64,000 nucleotides of DNA from NCBI GenBank assembly GCA_905220665.1, contig CAJNAR010000168.1, forward strand, positions 372,001-436,000, written 5' to 3'. The stretch comes from Albugo candida (taxonomy: Eukaryota > Oomycota > Peronosporomycetes > Albuginales > Albuginaceae). The notes beneath the pieces are model-generated. The model made no database searches. It saw nothing but the letters and a program-made list of their open reading frames with translations, and had not been told where the DNA came from. Positions 1-10,564 of the stretch are shown here, in pieces (within the stretch, counting starts at the first letter, position 1; every line of letters starts with the position of its first letter). The position numbers were made by a program, and so were the translations under genes.

Positions 1-134
1 ATAGGTATTGGAATGATATTCTCTTTTGTTTCCAGTTGCGTATTATTCTTTGTATTTTGCTCATTGTCGCTGTCAGAATTCCATTCTTCGCCTTGTAATT
101 TTTCTAATTCGGTTGTAATCGAATTGGAGACCAT
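1..134 (-). CDS. 5' end of an unrecognised leftward gene (partial)
   Basis: On the minus strand an ATG at 134-132 opens 44 codons that stay open to the left edge of the window. The start has a good eukaryotic context (A at -3, G at +4). The predicted peptide is hydrophilic and rich in Asn, Glu, Asp and Lys, with no signal peptide or membrane segment, as expected for the disordered N-terminus of a cytoplasmic or nuclear protein. I do not recognise a family. The gene would be divergent from the MADS-box gene whose ATG is at 766. Composition and the open frame are the only evidence; the antisense frame is hydrophobic and less gene-like. It could still be a chance open frame. Confidence 0.4.
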   Translation of the reverse strand, partial: MVSNSITTELEKLQGEEWNSDSDNEQNTKNNTQLETKENIIPIP

Positions 135-765
135 TTTTGATTGGCGTCAAGCAAGTGAAAATAATGAGCGCCATATATATTTTCTACCAGTTATGTGTTA
201 AATGTTCGGATGCAAGTACGACCTTTAACAGTGCAGATGATCTTTTGACCTTTCTATTGCAATTACGGAGCCGCTTGGAATCATCGCATACATCAAAGGG
301 TCGGTTATGCAACGACAGACTACGGTTGCATAACGGACGTAGATACATTGCCAAAAGAGAAACTAAAAAAACCACAAGATTCCATCGCTCGTAACCAGGG
401 TTCGACAAGGCAGAAACGAGATTGGCGCCGCATCGAACGATCACAAAAGATCTCCACACAATTTTGTGTTCCACAAATACGAAAAATTATCATTCCAACG
501 ACTCTTACTAGTCGCGTAGCCCTTTTGCACTTGAAGGCGAAATAGCTTGCTATTTATATATATTGCACATTCAGGAAAGACTTCATTCTTCTCGTCAATC
601 TTTTAGACGTCCTTTTTGAACGTAGGTCCATGAATAGCCGTGACTGAGTGTTGTCATTGGCATCTATATTCATCTTGATCACAGCACTCATTGCTATTAC
701 GGATTTCATAATGATGTTAGGTCGAAAGCTGCGAACAAAGGTGCTAGTGCTGAAGAAGATTACTG
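135..765. promoter_or_regulatory. Intergenic region between divergent gene starts, probable bidirectional promoter
   Basis: About 630 bp separate the leftward ATG at 134 from the MADS-box ATG at 766. I see no gene in it; the longer open frames here have no recognisable domain. An AT-rich TATA-like run lies near 550-566 (TTTATATATATTGC), about 200 bp before the MADS start. Its role as a core promoter is inferred from position only. Confidence 0.3.
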
Positions 766-2241
766 ATGGGTCGGAAGAAAATCAAGATCCAGCGGATCGA
801 AGATGACCGCAACCGTCATGTGAGTGACTTCGATAAAAGAATGAAGCATTGAATTGAGAATGATTCGAACAGGTGACCTTCACCAAACGAAAGAATGGAA
901 TCTTCAAAAAGGCGATGGAGCTGTCAAAGTTATGCGATTGTGAGATCGCACTTATTGTATTCGATTCCAACGAGAAGCTCTATCAATACTCGAGCGCAAG
1001 TGTGGATCAGATTCTACTAAAGTATACCGAATATCGAGACCCTTATGAGATGAAAGACAACAGCGATGTAATAAAACTGTGCTTGTCATTGTAAACAGTT
1101 TCTTATCGTTTGTGGTCTTCAAGTACGAGATTTTATTCGGTGAGAAAAAGAAACGAAACAAAGAAGGTTCTATCTCCGAAACGCCAACTGGAACACCTAC
1201 CACAAAACAAGACGGAGATCAAGAAAGTGAACAAGATGTTATGGATCACAGGAATGGGGCAGGAAATAAGAAACGAGTGCAGCGAGGCTTTCAACAGCTA
1301 TTAAAAAAAGACCAATTGTCTTATATCCCGCCTACACTTCCAATATATCAACACGGGGTAAATATCTATATTCATTCGAGACGTAGCTTTTTGGGAAATA
1401 ATGACTGTGACATCTGTAGCTCGGTATGCTAGGAGGAATGCAATCACATCATATGTTTGCGGGGCTTACTAGTCCACCAAATCTTTCTGGCATCTTACCT
1501 TCACCGACCAGTATGTTTAGAGTCTCTCTTAGCCGACATTTGTATCTCACCATGAATCATCACGTAGCTGGCATGCTCTTTCGTCATGATTTTAGCCCCA
1601 ACTCTCAGACAATGTTTGGCTCTCAGCACCATCAGTTCTGGAATGCGGCAGATAATCACGAGAAAAATAGTTTGCTTGGGCTAAACTTGGTTCCTTCTGA
1701 CTTTGAGAGAGATTCGATGCAAAATGTTGCCAAACATTCCGCTTATCACTCGAAGCGAAGTTCTAGCCCCTCTAAGTGCACTTCCTACTATCAAGAATCA
1801 CCACTTGGGAACCATACTATGATGTCTACGGACTTCAGAGACTTTTCTGTCAATCCGGGAACCTTTGGGAATGAATTGCAAATGCATTTGGACGGTCAAA
1901 CTGTGCGTGATAAACTTGAAGGTGACGGTAGCGAAAAAGACGATAATGGAAATAGTAAGAATGTCGCAGCTCGAATAGAACGTGAACCATCTACAACGGC
2001 GTACATGAGCCCCATGAAAGATGAAGACAGTGAAGAGACTCGACAAGCGAGTTGTACCCAAGACAATATGGAGTCAGACAGAAAAAAAACCGAGATTTCT
2101 AACATGAGAATCAAAACCGGTAATGGAGAAGATAACAGGTTTTCGCTCAACACATCAGCAGTTGAGCGTAACGATAGTGGCGATCAATCGAAAAGCGAAG
2201 TCCTCTTGAATCAGAGTCCGAAAAGGAGAAAGCGGGATTGA
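766..2241 (+). CDS. MEF2-type MADS-box transcription factor, four exons
   Basis: Gene model: exons 766-819, 873-1067, 1124-1357 and 1420-2241. Introns 820-872, 1068-1123 and 1358-1419 are all GT-AG, all phase 0 and only 53-62 bp. The product is about 434 residues. Exon 1 encodes [18 protein letters not shown], the canonical start of a MADS domain; exon 2 continues [20 protein letters not shown], then [13 protein letters not shown] and [12 protein letters not shown]. The 'LLKYTEY..P.E...NSD' continuation resembles the MEF2-specific extension rather than SRF. The rest (about 350 residues) is low-complexity: Thr/Gln/Asp-rich, then His/Met/Ser-rich, then an acidic stretch, ending in a basic KRRKRD that could be a nuclear signal. 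MADS proteins bind CArG-type sites as dimers. In Phytophthora infestans a MADS-box factor is known to control sporulation. Intron 2 was placed by frame consistency; an alternative acceptor at 1098 would break the frame. The reading frame is undamaged, so this is probably a functional gene. Confidence 0.88.
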
Positions 2242-4877
2242 GTAGCACGAAGTAGTACATGGACATACAGTTAGGTCTCAAAATTAACAGCTGGAATGAA
2301 ATGTTGAATATCCAGATACAATATGTATCGGTGAAATTGCTGCAGCAGCTACTAGCCTCATTTGCGGGATCATACTCTCATAGTCAGACGTAGGATACGT
2401 GTATTGATTGCATTTAAGTGATGTTTGAATTAGAAGCTCAAAATATCAGACCGAATGTTATCAAAGTCATCGGCATTGGGAATTACGCATTCAGATGTGA
2501 TCTATCACACATATACTACGTCATTTAGGTGAGTGATAAACATCTCATGTATAATGACTGTGGAATCCTAGCGATGAAGATCTCATTAGATAGCAATGCC
2601 TTTCTCGACTCGGTTCATATTCGAGGGAGATACATACTCAGAAATTCTGACTCTGGCAAGAGTTGGCTTGAAATTAGAAATCTGCGCAAGGAATTAAAAT
2701 GCAAGCTCAGACCAGTGAAACTAAGGAGTATTTATCACTTCTTCCCGTAAAAATCTGCGAGTGACACATGTAGGAGATGTGTGTATTGGCGTGTAATTTA
2801 TGAATACAAATCGAGTCATGGTGAATGTACTTGATTTCATACCTTATCATGTTTGTTGGGCTATGTGATTCAATCTCCACATATTATATACTCGCGTACA
2901 AAATGCTACAATGCGTCATGCAAATATGAGGTAGAAGTCTTCACTGCATGAAATTCTCACAATCAGGCGGGCATGTTCAAGTGCGATGCCAAATACTGTT
3001 TAGTGATACTAAGTATGATCGCTTGAACAGCCTTGTTTCATGACGCTCAAGTCAGCTGATGATACAGTTTAAATAATCGCAGTGAGGATACCGGAACTGG
3101 ATTATACGAACTAGAACATAGGCCTAATCGCGTGGATAATTGAATGCTGGTAGCCAAGACAAACGGATTTGAAGCAGTGACAATCCTACTGAATTTCGTC
3201 ACTTGTAAACAATCGATTGCTAGAAAAGTGATTCCGTCTGTCGACTTATTCTGAAATTCGCTGAGCTCGCAAACATTATCCAATGATCACAAATAAGCAT
3301 GACTTTTGTATACAACTACATTGAATACGGGGCTAGTCAAAAATGGCAATTGATTTTGGCGTAGAATTCGTCTCCTCAACAATCAAGCATGAATATACGC
3401 AGGGATTGCTTAATCAAGACGGGAAGGAATAGAGGTAATCGCTGGCTTTTTGATTGTAAGCCGTCAGAATTCGCTGTTACATGACCTACGGATATGTACA
3501 GTCGATGCTTCTTTCTAGAATGTAAGGGAGCACATAAAATGTTGCCTATTTGAAAGGCCATACACAGAGACATCCGAAAAAGATGTTGCGAAAATATAAG
3601 AAAGGTGTGGATGTGCGCATGGTGGAACGCACCAACCGGTGCACCACATAACGGTAGATTTTATATAAGTAGATAATGAAAGGATCGGTATTGCTACCAA
3701 TCGTGAGCATACGACGCCGTAGTAGCGACCATGTCGAGTCATCCTGGAGTTTGGTTATTGACAGCTCAGCAGTATCACTGGTGATTTGAAGAGCTTAAAC
3801 CTCTTATGACAACAGAAGCACCGAAATCATTCAATAATACCTGTATAAGGACTGACAAGACAATCCAATTCTCAGAAGAAAGTAACGACGACTTCCTCCC
3901 GTTATTAACCCCACTGGAAACGCGTCTTGGCACTTGATAAAAAGGCAATGGTTCGCTGATAGGGATTACATACAGAAAAACACTACGATAATGCCTTTCC
4001 TCCATGGGATGAATTTGTGACAGAAGTGAGTTTGGCATAGGAGGTATAAGCATATTGTTTCACTGTGCCATCTATTTATCTTAATTTCTTGGATAATCAG
4101 TACGAATGTCCTAGCAAATCTAAGGGGAAATATAAATCGACTGCAGCATGGAACAATTCCTTGCAGATTGGCATGCACTTTGTGTATTATCCGCTGAGAC
4201 ATTCTTCTGAAATGCGGATCTCTTGAAATGAGATTTCCAACGGTTAGCCAATTTAGTTGTTCTAAAAAATAGAACTCTGTTGTAGCACGAAGGAATATTA
4301 TTGTAACGTAGACAAAACCTATATCCATTATCGGAACGTGAGCGAGCGACTACAAACGATGCATTGCAGTGTCTTTAGAAAGATGACATATTTTATAGCA
4401 AGCTTCTTCTTGCGTGTACCATCAGTCGATGGATATTTGTAATGCATATGGTCGTTCTCATTCTTTTACTCAGTTGCGAAACGACCTCTGATGTGCAAAG
4501 AATAGTTACACATCTCATTATTCCAAGTGTTTCAGATGCTTTCATTTTACCACACACATACATGCAAAAAGTAATATATATAGCATTACTGTCGCAAAAT
4601 TTAAGATCAAGAACTTCTATATTCGTACTTGGACAAAAGTAACTACCGCTCACCTTGCCCCAGTAAAATCGGCGTAATTGAAGTACTAGATGGGAGAATC
4701 CGACGTTGGGCCATACATGCTAACTCCATCAAAATGCAGAACTATTCAGCAATGATATGATGTCGGCAGAAATTCCGAGCTTTATTCAACGTAAAGAGCA
4801 GCATACGTTCATCCCTCACACTAGAAGCTAATGCTCGAACGAATTTGATGAAACGAAGGATACCTTTTCTTTGGCCA
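2242..4877. other. No recognisable gene
   Basis: About 2.6 kb downstream of the MADS-box gene. Open frames are short (at most 120 codons, minus strand 3966-4328), overlap on both strands and show no domain or gene-like composition. I see no RNA gene, LTR or repeat here. It may hold decayed mobile-element sequence beyond recognition. Confidence 0.5.
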
Positions 4878-4893
4878 GCGACCTTGTTTTAGA
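4878..4893 (+). repeat. Left target-site duplication of the SINE
   Basis: The 16-bp sequence GCGACCTTGTTTTAGA occurs here and again, identically, at 5138-5153. The bases next to both copies differ, so the direct repeat is exactly 16 bp. It brackets the tRNA-related element between them. Confidence 0.85.
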
Positions 4894-5137
4894 TTGTCAA
4901 GGATTTCATTACACTGTTTATCTGGTTTTTTAACTACCTTCCTTATCCTATCATGAGTCCCTGACCGTGTGAATATCACTTAAGTCTGACTTCAAACCTA
5001 GGGAGGCAGATATTTTCCAAGCTTATTGCTTGGGTGGGCTCAAACCGCTGCCCACACTGCCGGGAATCGAACTAACGACCTCCGGCAGGGGGTCCGTGCG
5101 CTCAAGTGCTAAACCGACTGAGCTGGGTACGGACCCT
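4894..5137 (-). mobile_element. tRNA-derived SINE, complete, 244 bp
   Basis: Read on the minus strand, the element begins with a tRNA-like head. An A-box-like CAGCTCAGTCGGTTTAGCAC lies at 5125-5106 and a B-box-like AGTTCGATTCC at 5073-5063, 32 bp apart, as in an internal RNA polymerase III promoter. About 170 bp of unrelated body follow, ending near 4894 without an obvious poly(A). Perfect 16-bp target-site duplications flank it, the hallmark of LINE-assisted retrotransposition. SINEs encode no protein and borrow a LINE enzyme; LINE remains are present in this window, but I cannot show that they share a 3' tail. The cloverleaf is imperfect, so this is not a working tRNA gene. The identical duplications suggest a fairly recent insertion. 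Confidence 0.85.
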
Positions 5138-5153
5138 GCGACCTTGTTTTAGA
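5138..5153 (+). repeat. Right target-site duplication of the SINE
   Basis: Exact second copy of the 16-bp direct repeat found at 4878-4893. Confidence 0.85.
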
Positions 5154-5182
5154 GACAACACCGCGCAGAGACCTACCCAAAA

Positions 5183-7065
5183 ATGAACAACGACTTTCAG
5201 CCTTCAACTATGAGGATAGAACTTCAGACACTGCTACATAGAATGAACCGAGGCGCGAATGTAGTGAACTCCAAGCATACTCTTGATTTTAGCGGATTCT
5301 ACGTAACCCACCAATCAAATAAAATAGGTTTGGAAAACCATTTTTTCAACCTTTTCCCTGTCCAATGCTATGATTTGAATTCATAATGCTAAAGACTCTA
5401 TTATCACATTTGATGTAGCCAGAAATCTATAATTCAATAAATGCACCATTCATTTTATCGAAATGTCGTGCCTTCAGCCAATAACTTCACCACCGATGTT
5501 ATCAACTAAATCAAGTACCGCGCTAGCGGCAAACTTTGTTAACGTCGCAACCCTGTTGTTGTTGGGACACTTGTACTTGGGTGACTGTATGATTGCATGA
5601 TAGAAGATGAATCGTCACCATTTTCCGATGGCGTCGGAAGTATCTCACTCCCAGCGAGATTGTCCAGGGTGGTGAAAGCGGTACACGTGCAAAAAATGTA
5701 CGTACTCCTGCCTCGTTACAGGCAAGTGGTGCCGTTCCAACAAGCGCAAACGCGAAAAGATCCCTACCTCAACGGAGACTTTGCAGGTTTCAAGTAGCCT
5801 TGGGAAAGACAAGAATTAAGCAGCAGAGTAGTCGCAAGGGTTCATGCCTGTCAACAGCTTGTGCACCTGCCAGCGACTAACCAGACTCTGAGTGAAGGGT
5901 GTTACATCAATGTATTTAGAATACGCTTGGAGGAAGAACGGATCAGTATCACCCGTTTCTCTGTTCTCAATGACGCAAGATATTTCCTAAAAATAGATTT
6001 AACTAAAAAAGTCGTGATTTCGACGTGGAAAGTCTACTTCGGTCCTTCTCAACAACTGTCATTCTTGGTATAGTATATGGACAAATCGTGTACGAGAAAC
6101 GGCTCTTCCCAGTACATGAAATCTTCAACCCACCCGCTTCGACTCGAACGAGCACTTTTGGGTGACGTGGCCTTGTTATGTGAATTTAGGGGCGAAAAAA
6201 ATGGAAAGCAAAAACACAACAAAAGATAATAGTGGTGACCAACAACATGTTGACTTGACTACCCAAAAATAGCATACGATGGGAAGGAAGCTGAAAACAA
6301 GAATTCCAATAAGCATCACATTACCCGGCTCATCACGATTCCTTAAATCACCCCGTCCACCTATTACATTTGTCAGACAATCCAACTGTGACAGCATCAA
6401 GGGATGAGAATATCACAATGCAACTCGTTTGGTCACGAGGCAAAAATCATAGTGTCAAAACCTCAGGCCCAACCTGGTTCGACAACCAGTGATTATCACT
6501 GATTGCTAGCATTGTTGGAGATAGAAGAAATCGAAGCTGTTTGCCAATTTAGTGAATGATAAGCGCATCTAAACAATATTTACTATACTCAGTAATTCAG
6601 AACGGTGGCCACCTTAAAACAGACGCCAAACCTTTACCGAAAACGACACATAGCGATCCGAATACAGGAGAGAACAACACAAATTGGCGAGGTGAGAGAG
6701 CTCACCTGAAGTGATCTCAAAAACGCTCTCTCTCCACCCATTTCAGACGGACAGATTCGTCTAAGCCAATAACAAACAATATATGTGCAAAGGCTGGCCC
6801 TGCTCTGCAAAAAACACACATGTTTAAAGGATGATACAGCTCTCCACAAATCCAGAAAAATTATTCCGAGCGGCGCTTGACCATTTGCTCATTATAAAAG
6901 GTGCGCTTATCACATGCATGGAATTAAATTATCGTGCCATGGACGAAATAGCGCATGTAATTCTGACCAATCGAGTGCTTGGTGTGCACAATCTCGGCGA
7001 AGATGTTATAGTGCAAGACACTTATAATCATACCCCCACTAATTTCTGCGGCCAAGTAAAATAAA
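5183..7065 (+). pseudogene. Degenerate LINE ORF1-like fragment, copy A (older lineage)
   Basis: Broken coding sequence that matches, block by block and in the same order, a second region at about 16960-18930. Blocks: FSGFYVTHQ (5288-5314) against FNGYYVTRQ (16979-17005); MIEDESSPFSDGVG (from 5597) against MIVDDSSPLCDEVG (from 17158); a block near 5890-5990 against one near 17757-17880; and 6834-7020 against about 18690-18890, including ILTNRVLGVHNLGEDV versus LLINRVFDAHDLSEDV. The second copy runs on into a LINE endonuclease, so I infer that this is ORF1 (gag-like) of an oomycete LINE. It has many stops and frameshifts. Protein similarity is only moderate, so copy A belongs to a more diverged lineage. 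No zinc knuckle or RRM was recognised. The function is by position only. Confidence 0.5.
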
Positions 7066-7300
7066 TTGTAATATCTAGGAAGCTACTATCCGGACCCCCC
7101 TCCTTACATATGTTTTATATTTTTGATAACCCCCCCCTATTTAGGTTAATAAATGGAATACGCTATAGCCACACCCTTAACCTAACTGAGAGCACCGGTA
7201 TCGCCACACCCCCTGCATACATTGCTATACGTACGCTAACGTGAATACACTGTTCTCACTATGCCATTTGCTCCACCCCGGGACACACTATGATACCTAT
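7066..7300. other. Unassigned spacer with C-tracts
   Basis: Short AT/C-rich stretch between the ORF1-like relic and the RT pseudogene, with C-runs of 6 at 7096-7101 and 8 near 7131-7138. No gene seen. The LINE endonuclease expected between ORF1 and RT is absent, so this marks a deletion or the junction of two insertions. Confidence 0.4.
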
Positions 7301-10272
7301 GAGCCCTTCGGATAGTTCTTGTCGTCGCGTGCCGATCGAAAATGTTACAAAAAATGTGGTACCGTGATATCGAACCCAAGGGAGATTATTGACGAATTCA
7401 GAGATCATTGGTGTGGTGTCATGGGCTCTCTTTATAGCTCCGAGACCGACTCAGATGATCCATGTGAAAGAAAGCAAAAAAAGTTACTCTATTTGATTCA
7501 AGTTTCCCTTGCCTCAGCAGAGCAAGAACGTCTCTCAACTCGGTTAAGTACGACCGAGACAGCGGAAGCGATCAAGCACATAAAGAGTAGTTCTTCTCCA
7601 GGTATGGATGGACTACCAGCTGCATTTTATCAGCTTGATCCGGAAACGTTTGGAGAGTGTCTAAAGATAGTGTTCGAATATCAGCTGGAACGAGGAATTT
7701 TACTTCGATCACAACGTCACTCAGCAATCACACTTTTATACAAAAAAGGATCACGCGGTGATCCTGGCAACTATCGACAGATCGCACTGCTTTGCGTCGA
7801 TGTGAAAGTACTTTCAAAAGTGTTGGCGTATCGATTGCAACGTTTTTTGCCAAAACGGGTCCATCAAGATCAAAAAGCATTCGTGCGAGGAAGGTCAATG
7901 CATCACCATATTCGACATCTGACCGACATACAAGACTTGGTCACTCATCGTGGGGAGGAAGCTTATGCGACTTTTCTCGACTTTGATCGAGTCAATTGGA
8001 CGTACATGTTTCGCGTTTTGGAAAAAATGGGCGTTGGAAAAAGTTTCATCGATTGGGTTCGTCTTTTGTACAATAACACAAAGGCGCAGTTGATGATTAA
8101 TGGAAATATCACACCGTCCATTACACCACAACGTGGAGTGAAACAAGGTGATCCTCTCTCAGCATTACTTTTTCTGATGACGATCGAACCTTTGGGAAAT
8201 TTACTTCGTCAACATGAAGAACATGGCATTTGGATTAATGGCACGACTGTCGCAACTGGATTATTTTTTGCGGACGAGTCGACATTGCTTTCAGAGACAC
8301 CAAATAGTGTTTGACGACAATCGAACTCGTACAAGTCTATTGCGATGGATCGGGTGCGAAACTCAACTTGAGTAAATCATCCTTGCTCTCGTTGAATTGG
8401 ACCAAGCCATGTCTACGTATTCCCAATTTGACCATAATGGGTCCGGAGGATTCGGTCAAGTATTTGGGTATTCCGTTCGGCCAGAAACCAACTCACTCGA
8501 TGGTTATTTCAACTCTCGACAAGCGTTTTTACGATGGGTTTGGTGTATGGTTTCGACGAGCAAGAACTGTTCGTGGTCGACTACTGGTTGCGCAGACGAT
8601 GATTTTATCACGTCTGTGGCATTATACGATGCACGTGGACTTACCAGCAATGACTATTCGACAGTGGCAATCGATGTTAAATCGATTTGTGCTTGATCGG
8701 AAACACAAAAAGATTCAAAACATGTTCACCTACTCAGCAAAGAGTTTTTATATTCGCCGACAAGATGGTGGACTACAAGTTCCTTTTTGGTGGGACGATT
8801 AAAGCTACAACGTATTCAATTCCTTCAGCAGTTCGCATCCGATGCGTCCACAAGTATTCCTGCGAATTGGACAACTGCTTCGACGAAATTATTACAACTT
8901 ATCCAACCTTCCTTTGGACCACACAAGCCGATGGATATATTCACCATCGCACCAAATCGACATGGGAAAATGGTTCAATGGGAGAGCATATCGTCATGGT
9001 GGAAACAAGCATTTAGAATGTGGTATCAGATGGATTGGAGCATTTCAATATCAGATTTGAATATTTCACAACGCCGTCAGTACTACATGGAACAACCGAT
9101 GTGGTTTCACTGCGACCAAAAGTTACATTACGAAGCTGCTACTCGTCATCCGAGTACGCAGAACGTTTGGTACAATCTTGGCATGGTGGATGAACCACAT
9201 CGAACATTTCGGAAAACGTTTGCTACACTTTTCGACGTTCTAAGTTTGCAAGACTTTTATTCGTGAAAGCGACACATGGCCAACGAAGGAAGATTTTGTC
9301 GACATGTATTACAACGACGAAGAGCTGAACACATCGGATATGTCTGAAGAAAAGTTGCTGAGTCGACTTTACAATGAAGTCACTCAGATTCTCCAGCGTC
9401 TCCACTCGACGATTGGTCTCATCACTTGGATTATACCAACCACAAGTGGCAGATCATTTTATGTGGGAGTAACAAGCACGGAAAGGAAACATTATTTTCC
9501 ATCTATTCCACGGTCACAACTCTCACGAATCGTCTGGAAACCTCCCGAACCAACCAAGAGTCATCCGATGTCGACACATTGGTCATCACGGGAGAGATCG
9601 GACGCACTGGATTCAGAACGAGTTCGAACTTTTATGGCTACATCACGGCATCTTCGAAAACGTGTATTACCAATTTTCGAGAATTTACAGTTTCGTCTAG
9701 CCTTTCGGATGTTGCCAGTTCGATCTCGTTTCTGGTTCTATAAGGATATTCAGCCCGACATTATATTGTGCACGCAGCCTTCGTATGGGGCAGTGGAATC
9801 CGATCAACATCTCTTTTTAGAGTGCGATCACACGGCACAATTATGGAGGAAGTTACTCCCTGGTTGGGATCAGTTTTTCTCCTCTCGACCACGTTAAACG
9901 CATATTGCATGTGCAATCGTACCAGCCCTACGGTCGGATTAGAAAGACTATTTAGATATTATCTCCGATTTATGGCTTGCATTGCAAGCGGTGACACTGC
10001 AATTCGTCTGGACAGATCGGAATCGTCGTTTTTTCGATCATCGATCAGCAACTCCGACAGTTCCAGCACTTTCCGTGATCTACACCACGTTTAGTGCGCA
10101 CATTCGGTACTTTCGAAGACAGTGTTACGACCACGAGGAACGCATTCGGCTTGCAAAGGTGCTGGATCAACTCGCAACGCAAGGATCATTTGGTGGATTT
10201 TTCAGAAGCCGAAGATCATTACTGCGGGTACGGCCCAGAAAAGTCAAAATGCAAGTGCAACTCAGATCCTAG
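7301..10272 (+). pseudogene. Non-LTR (LINE) reverse transcriptase with zf-RVT, frameshifted and truncated
   Basis: The first open segment (7319-8314, 331 codons) carries a LINE-type RT: SSSPGMDGLPAAFYQ, then LLYKKGSRGDPGNYRQIALL, then the motif-A region (LDF at 7976-7984), then RGVKQGDPLSALLF, then FADES at 8267-8281. Two lesions hit the catalytic core. About four residues are missing after the motif-A 'DF', so DFEKAYD-like has become DFDRVNW. The usual FADD is FADE, with the second Asp codon GAG at 8276-8278. Frame changes near 8310, 8790 and 9270 split the thumb and C-terminal region. A reverse-transcriptase zinc-binding domain is visible at about 9690-9860 (ENLQFRLAFRMLPV, then a Cys/His pattern ending HLFLECDHTAQLWRK). 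After a stop at 9895-9897 the coding trace resumes (LQFVWTDRNRRFFDHR) to 10272. The endonuclease is missing, so the copy is 5'-truncated or internally deleted. It is dead as an autonomous element. Confidence 0.85.
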
Positions 10273-10560
10273 TCCTATTGGCTGGTTATGCTCACCGTAA
10301 TGTGGCGCACACAAATTTGCAAACCACGGTACTTTTGGACCATTTTTACAACTTTACAACTTTACAGCATTTTCAAGCTGGACACAGTCTCGTATTAAGG
10401 GTGCTGAGGCTACTACGATACACGATTATCAACAAGAAGACATATTATCATCTCTCACAGGTATTTCACGAAACCTTTTTTATATGTATATATGTTATTT
10501 AAGATAGCCTAGGCAACTAGAGAAGTCAGTTAGTCTAATTCTAGTAATATAGACACCTTC
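10273..10560. other. Spacer, possible LINE 3' end
   Basis: Non-coding sequence between the end of the LINE coding trace and the first recognisable copia codons. It may contain the LINE 3' UTR. No poly(A) tail, LTR or target duplication could be identified. Confidence 0.35.
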
Positions 10561-10564
10561 AACT

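Noticed and set aside
184..474. 96-codon minus-strand frame upstream of the MADS gene
   Set aside because: No recognisable domain and overlapped by plus-strand frames. It lies directly upstream of the better start at 134 but cannot be joined to it with convincing splice sites.
3966..4328. 120-codon minus-strand frame as a gene
   Set aside because: No domain, composition not gene-like, overlapped by other frames; likely chance.
5040..5137. Functional tRNA gene on the minus strand
   Set aside because: A- and B-box-like motifs are present but the cloverleaf is imperfect, and the target duplications extend around a longer 244-bp element, so it is a SINE head.
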